A stretch of DNA of 52,595 nucleotides from an uncultured Alphaproteobacteria bacterium. Lineage in GTDB: Bacteria; Pseudomonadota; Alphaproteobacteria; HIMB59; GCA-002718135. The stretch is from assembly GCA_902560725.1 (NCBI GenBank), contig CACEMR010000010.1, forward strand, positions 1 to 52,595. Reading direction: 5' to 3'. Both the position numbers and the translations under genes were made by a program. Within the stretch, counting starts at the first letter, position 1. The number at the start of each line of letters is the position of its first letter. The notes under the pieces are model-generated. The model searched no databases and was not told the DNA's origin. It worked only from the letters and a program-made list of their open reading frames with translations. Positions 8,617-17,448 of this stretch are shown piece after piece.

Positions 8617-8630
8617 ACTAATATTAATAA

Positions 8631-9794
8631 ATGAGTCACAATATTAAACCTAGTACAAAAATTCATACAATAAATGATGCAATTAAGTTATCAAAAAAAC
8701 GATTACCTAAACTAGTCTTTGATTTCATAGATGGAGCTTCTGGAGATGATAAGCTTGCTGAAATTAATAGTTTTGCTTTAGATCAAATTAGACTCGAACC
8801 TAAAGTTTTTAGAAATGTTGAAAAAAGAATTCTAAGTAAAAAATTTTTTGATTTTGATTTTGATTATCCATTTGGTTTTGCCCCAATGGGAATGACAAAT
8901 TTATCATGGCCTGAAGCTGATAAAATGATAGCTATAGAAAGTTCCTATAACAATATACCAACATGTGTTTCTATGGCATCTAGTACAACCCTAGAAGATA
9001 TGTTCAATTTTTCAGATGGTCATTCATGGATGCAAATTTATATTTTTCAAAGTGAAGAATTTATTATGGAATTGTTAAATAGGGCTAAAAATATTGGATA
9101 TAAAGTTCTTATATTAACAGTAGACGTTCCAATTCTCTCAAGAAGAGCAAGAGATGATAGAAATGGTTTTGGTTATCCATTTAAAATTGGGCCAAAACAG
9201 TTTTTAGATTTTGCACTACATCCACAATGGAGTTTAACAACACTTTTGAAAGGCTCACCAAGACCAATGAATTATGTAACTTCTAAAACAGGAGATCAAA
9301 TTTTTAGAAGAAAAGAAAGCAGAGGTGCAACTGATTGGGATACTCTAAAAAGAATTAGAGATGCATGGAAAGATAAATTAATAATTAAAGGAGTAATGAA
9401 TTTTGAAGATGCAAAAAAAATTAAAGAGTCTGGAGCAGATGCAATACAAGTTTCTAATCATGGAGGTAGACAATTAGATAGTGCAACAGCTGCAATTAAT
9501 GCATTACCCGTAATTAGAAAAACAGTTGGTAAGGATTTTCCATTAATATTTGATAGTGGAATTAGAAGTGGAAGCGATATATTGAGAGCTTTAGCTTTTG
9601 GGGCTGACTTTGTAATGTTAGGTAGACCACTTATGTATGCTGTAGGAGCAGATGGCGCTAAAGGACTTAGAAGAATAATAAATTTAATTAAAGAAGAGTT
9701 AAGCACTAACCTTGGATTAGTTGGTTTAAATAATATTAATGAAGTTGATGAAAAAATAATAGCAGAGAAGTATTTAAAGGATATAAAGTATTAA
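8631..9794 (+). CDS. FMN-dependent alpha-hydroxy-acid oxidase/dehydrogenase
   Basis: A 387-residue member of the FMN-dependent 2-hydroxyacid family (L-lactate dehydrogenase LldD, glycolate oxidase, mandelate dehydrogenase), oxidising an L-2-hydroxy acid to the 2-oxo acid. The catalytic SNHGGRQLD motif is intact (H277, R280), preceded by the IKGVM strand and followed by the FDSGIRSG phosphate-binding segment; the N-terminal substrate-side region (PFGFAPMG) is also present. The C-terminus is about the usual length. It is followed after 2 bases by the ThDP-enzyme gene. This pairing is reminiscent of mandelate-type pathways (hydroxyacid to oxoacid to aldehyde). The substrate cannot be told from sequence alone. 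Confidence 0.93.
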   Translation: MSHNIKPSTKIHTINDAIKLSKKRLPKLVFDFIDGASGDDKLAEINSFALDQIRLEPKVFRNVEKRILSKKFFDFDFDYPFGFAPMGMTNLSWPEADKMIAIESSYNNIPTCVSMASSTTLEDMFNFSDGHSWMQIYIFQSEEFIMELLNRAKNIGYKVLILTVDVPILSRRARDDRNGFGYPFKIGPKQFLDFALHPQWSLTTLLKGSPRPMNYVTSKTGDQIFRRKESRGATDWDTLKRIRDAWKDKLIIKGVMNFEDAKKIKESGADAIQVSNHGGRQLDSATAAINALPVIRKTVGKDFPLIFDSGIRSGSDILRALAFGADFVMLGRPLMYAVGADGAKGLRRIINLIKEELSTNLGLVGLNNINEVDEKIIAEKYLKDIKY

Positions 9795-9796
9795 AA

Positions 9797-11539
9797 ATGA
9801 GTGAAAAAAAAATTAGAGGAGGTGCTTTAGTTGCTAGAGCCTTAAAAGATAAAGGAATTGAAAATGTCTTTACGCTCTCTGGTGGTTTCTGCAATCCTGC
9901 ACTCGAAGGCTTTATGGAATGCCAAATTAATGTAATCAATTGTCCACATGAACAAATAGCTGGTCATTTAGCAGATGGTCATACTAGAATTACAAGAAAA
10001 CCATCAGTTTGTATTGTTGGTCCGGAAGGCTTTGCAAATGCAGTTCCTTCTATGATGGAGGCTTGGGGTGAAAGATCTCCTGTGATATTTATAACCGGTT
10101 CAAGTAGTTTAAAACGTCAAGGGTCAGGAGGTTTTAAAGAAATCGATGATGTTGCTATTGCAGCACCATTAACAAAATACAGTGCAAGTGTTACAGATGG
10201 AAATAGAATTAGAGAATTTGTTGACAAAGCATATAGAATTGCAACAAATGGATATCCTGGAGCAGTTCATTTAAGTGTTCCTGTTGATATAATGTTCTCA
10301 TCATTTTCCGATGATGCAGGATTGGATGAAAGACCATTTACTCATAATAAAAAACCAATTCCAAAAGCATGGCCAGATCCAATCTCCATAAAAGAAATTT
10401 TAGATTTAACAATAAAAGCAAAGAAACCAATTTTAATTGGTGGTCATGGAGTATGGTGGGGAAATGCAGAAAAAAAACTAGAAGAAGTAGGATTAAAAAT
10501 GAATATACCAATATTTAATATTCCTTATCATCAAAAACTTTTAGGTGAAGAAATTGATTCTTATATGGGTTTAGCTGATATTCATCAATATCCTCCATCA
10601 AAAATGGCTTTACATGAATCAGATTTAGTATTGATGCTTGGTTCTAGATTAGATAATCAAATGAATTTTGGCAATCCTCCACTTTTTCCAAAAAGTACAA
10701 AACTAGTTTGTATAAATGGTTCTCATGAAGAAATAGAATTAAACAGAGCTGCTGATATTAATTTACTTTGTGATCCAGGTGTTTTTTTAGAAAAGCTTTT
10801 AGAATTAAAAAACGAAAATAAGTGGAATTTAAATAAAGAATGGTTTGATAAAAATAAGGTTGAAAAACAAACATGGATAAAAAAAACATTGGATGATTTA
10901 AAAAAAGAAACAGATAAAACAAAAATTGATGGTGGAAAAATACATCCCTTACAACTTGCTTTAGATGTTCAAGATAGTTTAAACGATAAAGATTGGTTAG
11001 TTATAGATGGTGGTAATACTCATTTTTGGTCTGAGATAGCTATTAATATTGCGGGCTCTCAGGGCAAAAAACTTGGTGGTATATTACATCCAGGCACATT
11101 CAGTATGTTAGGTGTTGGTGTTCCATTTGCTATATCAGCAAAAAACATAAACCCCAATTCAAATGTTGTTTTGATAAGCGGCGATGGTGCATTTTTATCC
11201 GGCGGTTTATCAATAGAAGCTGCATTTCAAGAGAAAAAACCAATTGTTGTTGTTATTGATAATAATGGTGGTCTTGATTGTATTTCACAACAACAAGAAA
11301 GATTGTTTGAAAGTGGAAAACACTTTGCTACTGATTTTAGAGATATACCTTTTCATTCTATATTTGAAGGATTTGGAGGATATGGTGAATTAGTTACAAA
11401 AAGAGAAGAATTAGGTCCTGCTCTAAATAGAGCTTTAAAAAGTGGTAAAACAGCCTGTGTTAATGTTAAGGCAAAAGGTGTGATTAGCCCTATTGTAGCT
11501 GCAGTAAGTGATAAAAGAGATAAGGCATCAATAGAATAA
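9797..11539 (+). CDS. Thiamine-diphosphate-dependent enzyme, acetolactate-synthase-like
   Basis: A 580-residue ThDP enzyme with the three-domain layout of acetolactate synthase, oxalyl-CoA decarboxylase and benzoylformate decarboxylase. The Pyr-domain glutamate that activates ThDP is present (HEQ, E52), as is the QGSGGFKEID loop around 110-120, and the C-terminal ThDP/Mg motif runs from GDG (462-464) to NN (489-490). The GAFLSGGLS stretch differs from biosynthetic acetolactate synthases, and no small regulatory subunit lies beside it, so a catabolic decarboxylase or lyase is more likely than branched-chain amino acid synthesis. It sits 2 bases after the hydroxyacid oxidase, the probable source of its 2-oxo acid substrate, and 3 bases before the transthyretin-like gene. 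Confidence 0.9.
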   Translation: MSEKKIRGGALVARALKDKGIENVFTLSGGFCNPALEGFMECQINVINCPHEQIAGHLADGHTRITRKPSVCIVGPEGFANAVPSMMEAWGERSPVIFITGSSSLKRQGSGGFKEIDDVAIAAPLTKYSASVTDGNRIREFVDKAYRIATNGYPGAVHLSVPVDIMFSSFSDDAGLDERPFTHNKKPIPKAWPDPISIKEILDLTIKAKKPILIGGHGVWWGNAEKKLEEVGLKMNIPIFNIPYHQKLLGEEIDSYMGLADIHQYPPSKMALHESDLVLMLGSRLDNQMNFGNPPLFPKSTKLVCINGSHEEIELNRAADINLLCDPGVFLEKLLELKNENKWNLNKEWFDKNKVEKQTWIKKTLDDLKKETDKTKIDGGKIHPLQLALDVQDSLNDKDWLVIDGGNTHFWSEIAINIAGSQGKKLGGILHPGTFSMLGVGVPFAISAKNINPNSNVVLISGDGAFLSGGLSIEAAFQEKKPIVVVIDNNGGLDCISQQQERLFESGKHFATDFRDIPFHSIFEGFGGYGELVTKREELGPALNRALKSGKTACVNVKAKGVISPIVAAVSDKRDKASIE

Positions 11540-11542
11540 TTT

Positions 11543-11878
11543 ATGGCTATTTTTTCAACTCATTTATTAAACTCTGTAAATGGAACACATGCAGCTAATG
11601 TTAGGATAACAATTTACAAAATACATGAAGATAAAAGAACCATATTTATTGAAGGAGAAACTAATAATAGTGGTCGAATGCAAAATGAGTTTGAATTAAC
11701 TAAAGAAGATTGTGAAAGTAATTATGAAATGATAATTGACTCAGGTAATTATTTTAATGATACTAGTGAAATTGTTAATGAAATAAGTGTAAAATTTAAT
11801 ATGAAAGATCCTAAAAAAAAATATCATATGCCTCTTATTATATCCCCTAATGGCTATTCTATTTGGTGGTCAAATTAA
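11543..11878 (+). CDS. Transthyretin-like protein, divergent 5-hydroxyisourate hydrolase family
   Basis: A 111-residue protein matching the 5-hydroxyisourate hydrolase/transthyretin family in length and ends: N-terminal STHLLN (H7), R45 in NNSGRM, and C-terminal YHMPLIISPNGYS (H95). HIUase hydrolyses 5-hydroxyisourate in urate breakdown. The catalytic His/Arg/His set is kept, but the C-terminal tetrapeptide YRGS that defines true HIUases is replaced by WWSN. No other urate or allantoin gene is visible. It lies between a ThDP enzyme (3 bases) and a DmdA-type enzyme (2 bases), so I read it as a repurposed hydrolase or binding protein of this catabolic operon. Family membership is secure, activity is not. 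Confidence 0.85.
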   Translation: MAIFSTHLLNSVNGTHAANVRITIYKIHEDKRTIFIEGETNNSGRMQNEFELTKEDCESNYEMIIDSGNYFNDTSEIVNEISVKFNMKDPKKKYHMPLIISPNGYSIWWSN

Positions 11879-11880
11879 GA

Positions 11881-13002
11881 ATGAGTAATACTGGTTTAAA
11901 TATGTCAAGACGTATAAGGCGAACACCTTATACTGAAAAAGTTATAGAAGCTGGTGTAAGTGGATTTACAGTTGTAAATCATATGTTACTTCCAAAAGCA
12001 TTTAAAGCAACAGTAGAAGAAGATTATTGGCATCTATCTAAAAATACTCAGATATGGGACGTATCATGTCAAAGACAAGTTCAAATTGAGGGTGATGATG
12101 CTGCTAAATTAGTACAACTTATGTCACCGAGATCAATAAAAAATATGCCTATAGGTAAATGTTTCTATTATCCAGTGATTGATGAAAATGCTGGTATGAT
12201 AAACGATCCAGTTTTATTAAAATTAAATGAAAATAAATTTTGGATTTCAGTTGCAGACTCTGATGTTTTACTTTGGGCAAAAGGAATAGCAGTAGGTGCA
12301 AATCTAAAAGTAAAAATTATTGAACCTGATGTTTATCCATTAGCAATTCAAGGGCCTAAATCAGAAGAATTGATGGTTTTTTTATTTGGTGAAAAAATAA
12401 AAAACTTAAAATACTTTCATTTTTCTTTTTTTGAATTCAAAGGTACAAAACAGCTAATTGCAAGATCAGGTTATAGCAAACAAGATGGATTTGAAATATA
12501 TCTAAGAGGTTTTAATCTTGGAAGTAAATTATGGCAAACAATTTGGGATGCTGGAAAAAGATTAAATATATCACCGGGTTGTCCAAATTTGATTGATAGA
12601 ATTGAAGCAGGATTATTATCATATGGAAATGAATTTACTCTTAAAAACAACCCATATGAATGCGATTTTGATGTTTATTTAAAAGATATGTCTCATGATT
12701 TTATCGGCAAAGAAGCTTTATTAAATATTAAAAGCAATGGAATAGATAAAAAAATTAAAGGTGTAATTTTTGATGGTGGTCCAACACCTCAATGCTCAAT
12801 ACCTTTCCCTGTTTACTCAAATAATAGATTACAAATAGGCAATATAACATCTGGAATATATTCTCCTTTTTTGAAAACAAATATTGGTTTATCAATGATT
12901 GATAAAGATTATTGGAATGATGGACAGGAAGTTATAGTTTTAACACCTGACAGTCTGGAAAGAAAAGGTAAAGTATGTTCTATACCTTTTAGACTTAATT
13001 AA
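11881..13002 (+). CDS. DmdA-type (DMSP demethylase family) folate-dependent methyltransferase
   Basis: A 373-residue GcvT-superfamily protein that resembles DMSP demethylase DmdA much more than GcvT. The N-terminus reads SRRIRRTPYTEKV...GV..FTVVNHMLLP; then come NAGMINDPV (D109), ISVADSDVLLWAKGIA, PLAIQGPKSEELM, ARSGYSKQDGFEIYL and GCPNLIDRIEAGLLSYGNE. DmdA takes a methyl group from dimethylsulfoniopropionate onto tetrahydrofolate, giving methylmercaptopropionate. I start it at ATG 11881, 2 bases after the previous stop; a TTG at 11863 would overlap. Close DmdA paralogs with other substrates exist, so DMSP itself is likely but not certain. The operon has a crotonase (a DmdD-type role is conceivable) but no acyl-CoA ligase or dehydrogenase in view. 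Confidence 0.75.
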   Translation: MSNTGLNMSRRIRRTPYTEKVIEAGVSGFTVVNHMLLPKAFKATVEEDYWHLSKNTQIWDVSCQRQVQIEGDDAAKLVQLMSPRSIKNMPIGKCFYYPVIDENAGMINDPVLLKLNENKFWISVADSDVLLWAKGIAVGANLKVKIIEPDVYPLAIQGPKSEELMVFLFGEKIKNLKYFHFSFFEFKGTKQLIARSGYSKQDGFEIYLRGFNLGSKLWQTIWDAGKRLNISPGCPNLIDRIEAGLLSYGNEFTLKNNPYECDFDVYLKDMSHDFIGKEALLNIKSNGIDKKIKGVIFDGGPTPQCSIPFPVYSNNRLQIGNITSGIYSPFLKTNIGLSMIDKDYWNDGQEVIVLTPDSLERKGKVCSIPFRLN

Positions 13003-13016
13003 CTTATGGAGTTTTA

Positions 13017-13463
13017 ATGAGTCATTCAATCGAGATAATATGGGAACTTGGAGATCAGGAGTTATCTCCAGGAAATTATTTAACAGATCACAAGGTTATC
13101 CTTAATGAGAATTTAACAATTGATGGTGGATCTTCACCAGACTATGGGGGAAGTGTTAGTAATATAAACCCTGAACAAAAATTAGCAGCAGCAGTTAGTA
13201 GTTGTTTTATGATGACTTTTTTAGCCCTAGCAGCAAAAATGAAATGGCCAGTAAAAAATTATAAAGATAAAGCAATTTCATACCTAGGTAAAAATAATGA
13301 AGGCAGAATGTATGTAAATAAAATAGAATTAAATCCTCAAATTATTTTTGATACTGATTTCACCATATCTGATGATGAAATGCACAAAATGAAAGAAAGA
13401 TCTCATAAGTATTGTTTTATTGCAAACTCCCTTTCAAAAGATGTTGAAATAAAAATAAATTAA
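13017..13463 (+). CDS. OsmC family protein
   Basis: A 148-residue OsmC/Ohr-superfamily protein, thiol-dependent peroxidases that reduce organic hydroperoxides in the cytoplasm. The two reactive cysteines are at C63 (VSSCFMMTFLALAAK) and C133 (HKYCFIAN), in the expected contexts. A GGAG Shine-Dalgarno precedes the ATG at 13017. It is placed after the DmdA-type gene and abuts the crotonase gene with no spacer. A protective role against oxidants or reactive sulfur or carbonyl by-products of the pathway is plausible but inferred. Confidence 0.85.
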   Translation: MSHSIEIIWELGDQELSPGNYLTDHKVILNENLTIDGGSSPDYGGSVSNINPEQKLAAAVSSCFMMTFLALAAKMKWPVKNYKDKAISYLGKNNEGRMYVNKIELNPQIIFDTDFTISDDEMHKMKERSHKYCFIANSLSKDVEIKIN

Positions 13464-14255
13464 ATGAATTTTCGTTTAATCAAAACTGAAAAAAGTAATA
13501 ATATTTTTAATATAATTCTTAATGATGAAATACATCAAAACACTTTAAGTGAAGAAATGATTAAAGAATTATCTGAAGTATTTAAGTTAGCTGAGTCAGA
13601 TAATAAAATTAAAGTAATAATATTATCTTCTATAGGAAAGGTTTTCTGTGCAGGGCATAATTTAAAAGATTTAAATTCCAAAAGATCAGAAAACGATAAG
13701 GGTGAATATTATTATAAAAAATTATTCCAGATGTGTTCAGAATTAATGATAAGTATAACTAAGCATTCAAAACCTGTTATTGCTATGATTGATGGAATAG
13801 CTACTGCTGCAGGATGTCAATTGATTTCTAGTTGTGATTTAGCATACTCAAGTGAAAATTCACAGTTTGCAACACCCGGAGTAAATATTGGACTTTTTTG
13901 TTCAACTCCAATGGTGCCACTTTCTAGAACAGTAGGTAAAAAACAAGCAATGGAAATGCTACTTACTGGTGATTTAATAGATTCAAAAAAAGCTTTAAAT
14001 ATTGGTTTGATCAATAATGTTTTTGAAACTAAAAAATTAGAAGAAAATGTTTTCAAAATAGCAAATCAAATAGCTTCTAAATCTTCTGCAACAATTAAGA
14101 TTGGTAAAGAGGCTTTTTACAAACAAAAGGACATGAACCTTAATGATGCTTATGATTATACTTCAAAAATAATGGCTGAGAATATGCTTCATGAAGACTC
14201 TGATGAAGGAATTACTGCATTTTTAGAGAAGAGATCCCCTAATTGGAAAGATTAA
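13464..14255 (+). CDS. Enoyl-CoA hydratase/isomerase (crotonase) family protein
   Basis: A 263-residue crotonase-fold protein. The two oxyanion-hole segments are present: FCAGHNLKDL (near residue 60) and GIATAAGCQL (near 112), followed by TPGVNIGLFCSTPMV, typical of the ECHDC3-like branch. The family hydrates, isomerises or hydrolyses acyl-CoA thioesters; the glutamate pair of classical hydratases is not obvious here, so the reaction is uncertain. Its ATG follows the OsmC stop directly and it is the last gene of the plus-strand run. In DMSP demethylation the hydratase DmdD is also a crotonase, so a link to the DmdA-type gene is conceivable. It converges with the aldehyde dehydrogenase gene 14 bases away, with no clear terminator between them. 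Confidence 0.88.
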   Translation: MNFRLIKTEKSNNIFNIILNDEIHQNTLSEEMIKELSEVFKLAESDNKIKVIILSSIGKVFCAGHNLKDLNSKRSENDKGEYYYKKLFQMCSELMISITKHSKPVIAMIDGIATAAGCQLISSCDLAYSSENSQFATPGVNIGLFCSTPMVPLSRTVGKKQAMEMLLTGDLIDSKKALNIGLINNVFETKKLEENVFKIANQIASKSSATIKIGKEAFYKQKDMNLNDAYDYTSKIMAENMLHEDSDEGITAFLEKRSPNWKD

Positions 14256-14269
14256 ATTTTAATTATATT

Positions 14270-15742
14270 TTAAAATGGATCAGGTTGGCTAGGTTCTGTT
14301 GCTAACCAAGTGGATTTAGTTTGCATATAACATTGCATTCCTTCCCAACCATTTTCCCTACCGTATCCTGATTGTTTAAAACCTCCAACTGGAGATTGGG
14401 TTGAGGCATTAAAATAATTATTTATATATACTGTACCTGCTTCTATTTTATCTGCTGTACGTATAGCTTTATTAACATCTTTAGACCATATTCCAGCTGC
14501 TAATCCATAAATACTATCATTAGCTACATTAATAACTTCATTTTCATTGTCCCATGATTGTAAAGATGCGACCGGGCCAAATACTTCATTCTGTGCTAAA
14601 TCATCTTCATTAGGAACATTATCAAATATTGTTGGACCAATATAGTAACCTTCAGTTCGTTTTTCACTTCTTCCATCTATTAATAATTTCAAACCTCTTT
14701 TTTCAGCATCATCTATTTTTGATAGAATAAATTCATACTGCTCTTTGTTTGCAATTGGTCCAATTTGAGTTGATGAGTCATTGGGATGTCCTACTTTTGC
14801 TTTTCTTACAACTTCCAATAATTTTTTTGTAAACTTTTCTTTAATATCTTTATGCACTAATATTCGAGAACCAGAAATACAACTATGACCTGTTACAGGG
14901 AATATACCTGATACAACTCCATTTACTGCTAAATTTAAATCAGCATCTTTAAAAATAATTTGAGGAGATTTTCCACCAAGTTCCATAATTATTGGCTTAA
15001 CTTTTTTTGATGCACTTAAACTAGCTGCACTTCCACCTTTTGTTCCACCAGTAAAGCTTATCATTCTTACATCATCATGTTCAATTAAAGGTGCACCAGT
15101 AGTTGTTCCAAAACCAGTTACAACGTTTATTAAACCCTCAGGTAAGTCTGCCTCCTCTAAAATACTCATTAACTCTAAAGTTGAACATGAAGCCCTTTCA
15201 GAAGGCTTTATTACAACTGTATTACCTGCTGCAAGAGCAGGGGCTAGTTTCCAAATTAATGTTCCAATTGGTGAGTTCCAAGGAAGCACAAGAGCAACAA
15301 CACCAAATGGTTCCCATTTTAAATAATTATGCATATTAGGAACTTCAGCAGGTATCAATCGCCCTTCAAATTTATCACACATTCCAGCATAGTAATAAAA
15401 GCTCTCAGTTTGCCAACTTGTTAAAGAGGGTGTTATGTTTTTTGGCAACTTACCATTATCTTTTGTTTCAATCTGTCCAATTCTTTCAGCATTTTTAGAA
15501 ATAACATCTCCAATTCTGTTTAAAATTCTTCCTCTTTCCGCTGAATGTATTTTTCCCCAGGGCCCTTCATAATAAGCCTTTTTAGCACTTTTAACTGCAA
15601 TATTAATATCTACTTCATTACAGTCAGGAAGTTTTGCCCAAACTTTACCAATTGAAGGATCTTCACTTTCAAAGTATTGACCAGATGAAGGTTCATACCA
15701 TTTGTTACCAGCATAATATTTGTAGGTTGTTATTTTTGACAT
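14270..15742 (-). CDS. Aldehyde dehydrogenase (NAD(P)-dependent)
   Basis: A 490-residue aldehyde dehydrogenase oxidising an aldehyde to a carboxylate. Visible are the cofactor-site PWNSP (N156), the Rossmann segment FTGGTKGG (230-237), the general base E254 in MELGGKSP, the nucleophile C288 in GHSCISGSR, and the C-terminal GYGREN segment. Full family length. It is 2 bases downstream of the GMC dehydrogenase gene on the same strand, so the pair should carry an alcohol to its acid through the aldehyde (choline to glycine betaine is one precedent of this layout, BetA/BetB). Neither sequence is diagnostic enough to name the substrate. Confidence 0.95.
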   Translation of the reverse strand: MSKITTYKYYAGNKWYEPSSGQYFESEDPSIGKVWAKLPDCNEVDINIAVKSAKKAYYEGPWGKIHSAERGRILNRIGDVISKNAERIGQIETKDNGKLPKNITPSLTSWQTESFYYYAGMCDKFEGRLIPAEVPNMHNYLKWEPFGVVALVLPWNSPIGTLIWKLAPALAAGNTVVIKPSERASCSTLELMSILEEADLPEGLINVVTGFGTTTGAPLIEHDDVRMISFTGGTKGGSAASLSASKKVKPIIMELGGKSPQIIFKDADLNLAVNGVVSGIFPVTGHSCISGSRILVHKDIKEKFTKKLLEVVRKAKVGHPNDSSTQIGPIANKEQYEFILSKIDDAEKRGLKLLIDGRSEKRTEGYYIGPTIFDNVPNEDDLAQNEVFGPVASLQSWDNENEVINVANDSIYGLAAGIWSKDVNKAIRTADKIEAGTVYINNYFNASTQSPVGGFKQSGYGRENGWEGMQCYMQTKSTWLATEPSQPDPF

Positions 15743-15744
15743 AA

Positions 15745-17388
15745 TTAATTGATGTTTTGTAATATCATATCTGCAGCTTTTTCTGCTAACATAATAACAG
15801 AAGCATTTATATTTCCGCTAATCATATCGGGAAAGGATGAGGCGTCAACCACTCTTAAGTTTTTTATTCCCTTAACTCTTAGTTTTTCATCTAAAACTGC
15901 TAATTTATTATTATCAGATCCCATTGCACATGTAGATGCAGGATGATGACCTGTCTGTACATGATTACGAATTGATTCTTTCATATCTTCATCATTTTTT
16001 ACATTTTTTCCAGGTAATAATTCATCTGATACAATTTTACTTAAACTTGGTTTCGATAATACTTCTCTAGTATGTTTCATACCTTCAACCAAATCATCCA
16101 TATCTGATAAATCTGAAAACCAATTAGGGTTTATTTGTAAGTCTTCATCTGGATTTGAACTTTTTAATCTTACAGTTCCTGTACTCTTAGGTCTCAATAA
16201 GTTAATTTGAAAATGCAAACCTGGAAAAGCTTTTTTTCCTCTTGCAAAAAATAAAGAACCAAAATTTAATAAATTATCTAAGTTAAATGAAGAAGTGTAT
16301 TTTTCCTCTTTAAAACACATTGGGGTCATAAATATTTGTAATTCAGGCATTTCTTTTTCTCTAATAGAATGAAAAAGATTAGTGGACCAAAATGGTGCAG
16401 ATGTTACTCCTTTTTTAAAAAAAATATATTGAAGACCGACTATTATTGCTTTGTCTATTCTTTGATATTTTGAAAAACTCATATCATTGTTTTTAAATCC
16501 CCAATTCATTGGCATTATAGGATGATCATGAAGATTTTCACCAACACCTGGTAAATCATTAATTACATCTATTCTCATATCTTTTAAATGTTCATAAGGG
16601 CCAACTCCAGATAACATTAAACATTTTGGACTACCAAAAGCACCAAGAGACAATATAATTTCTGATGAAGCATAAACTTTACCTTTTGGTAAAAGTAATC
16701 CTATAGCTTTAGATTGTTCAAATAAAATTTTTATTACTGATGTATTTTTATAAATTGTCAAATTTTTTGGTTTATATTTTAAATATGCCTCTGCTGAAGA
16801 TTGTCTTTTTCCATTCCAAACTTTAACATCATATCTTCCTACACCGTTTAAACTTTCATTATAAAAATCATTATTTATTTCCGAACCTGCTTCGACACAT
16901 GCATTAATAAATGCTTCATCAACTAGATTATAATTTCCAGCTGGAGTGAGCTTTAATGGACCTGAATGCGAATGATATTTGTCCTCTTTTCTGTGGTAAG
17001 CAGAAGCTGATTTTTTAAAATATGGCAATACATCCTCATAAGACCATCCATTCAAACCTTTTTGCCTCCATCTATTAAAATCACCTGAGGCTCCTCTCAT
17101 ATAAATCATTCCATTTAACAAAGATGATCCTCCCAATCCTTTTCCTCTTGGATATAAAATTTTCCTGTTATTAAGGCTTGGTTGAGGTATTGACTCAAAA
17201 CCCCAATCAAATTTTGGATTTCCAAATATGTATCCATTTCCTCCAGGCATTTGTGTAAATAAACTTTTACCCGAGCCACCAGCTTCAATTAATAAGACAT
17301 TAATATCTTTGTTTTCACACAATCTAGAAGCTAAGGTACATCCTGCAGATCCTCCTCCTGCAATTATATAATCAAATGTTTTTTCCAT
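15745..17388 (-). CDS. GMC family FAD-dependent alcohol dehydrogenase
   Basis: A 547-residue glucose-methanol-choline oxidoreductase. The FAD-binding motif is at the N-terminus (DYIIAGGGSAG, residues 6-16), with GMC signature 1 around GRGKGLGGSSLLNG-like sequence near residues 82-95, the second signature around SLGAFGSPKCLMLSGVGP, and the C-terminal catalytic region TGHHPASTCAMG followed by ISGNINASVIMLAEKAAD. It is similar in size and order to choline dehydrogenase, but also to other alcohol dehydrogenases of the family. It would pass electrons to the respiratory chain. First gene of a two-gene unit with the aldehyde dehydrogenase; a 60-base divergent gap separates it from the MaoC-like gene. 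Confidence 0.93.
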   Translation of the reverse strand: MEKTFDYIIAGGGSAGCTLASRLCENKDINVLLIEAGGSGKSLFTQMPGGNGYIFGNPKFDWGFESIPQPSLNNRKILYPRGKGLGGSSLLNGMIYMRGASGDFNRWRQKGLNGWSYEDVLPYFKKSASAYHRKEDKYHSHSGPLKLTPAGNYNLVDEAFINACVEAGSEINNDFYNESLNGVGRYDVKVWNGKRQSSAEAYLKYKPKNLTIYKNTSVIKILFEQSKAIGLLLPKGKVYASSEIILSLGAFGSPKCLMLSGVGPYEHLKDMRIDVINDLPGVGENLHDHPIMPMNWGFKNNDMSFSKYQRIDKAIIVGLQYIFFKKGVTSAPFWSTNLFHSIREKEMPELQIFMTPMCFKEEKYTSSFNLDNLLNFGSLFFARGKKAFPGLHFQINLLRPKSTGTVRLKSSNPDEDLQINPNWFSDLSDMDDLVEGMKHTREVLSKPSLSKIVSDELLPGKNVKNDEDMKESIRNHVQTGHHPASTCAMGSDNNKLAVLDEKLRVKGIKNLRVVDASSFPDMISGNINASVIMLAEKAADMILQNIN

Positions 17389-17448
17389 TTTTTCTATAAT
17401 TAAATTATACTAATTATTAAATTATAAGTAAACTCGAGTGTTTAAATA

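Noticed and set aside
6384..8630. Possible SAM or glycine riboswitch before the methyltransferase and GcvT-like genes
   Set aside because: The gaps (18, 43 and 50 bases) are too short for known riboswitch folds and only the small hairpin at 8597-8616 is visible.
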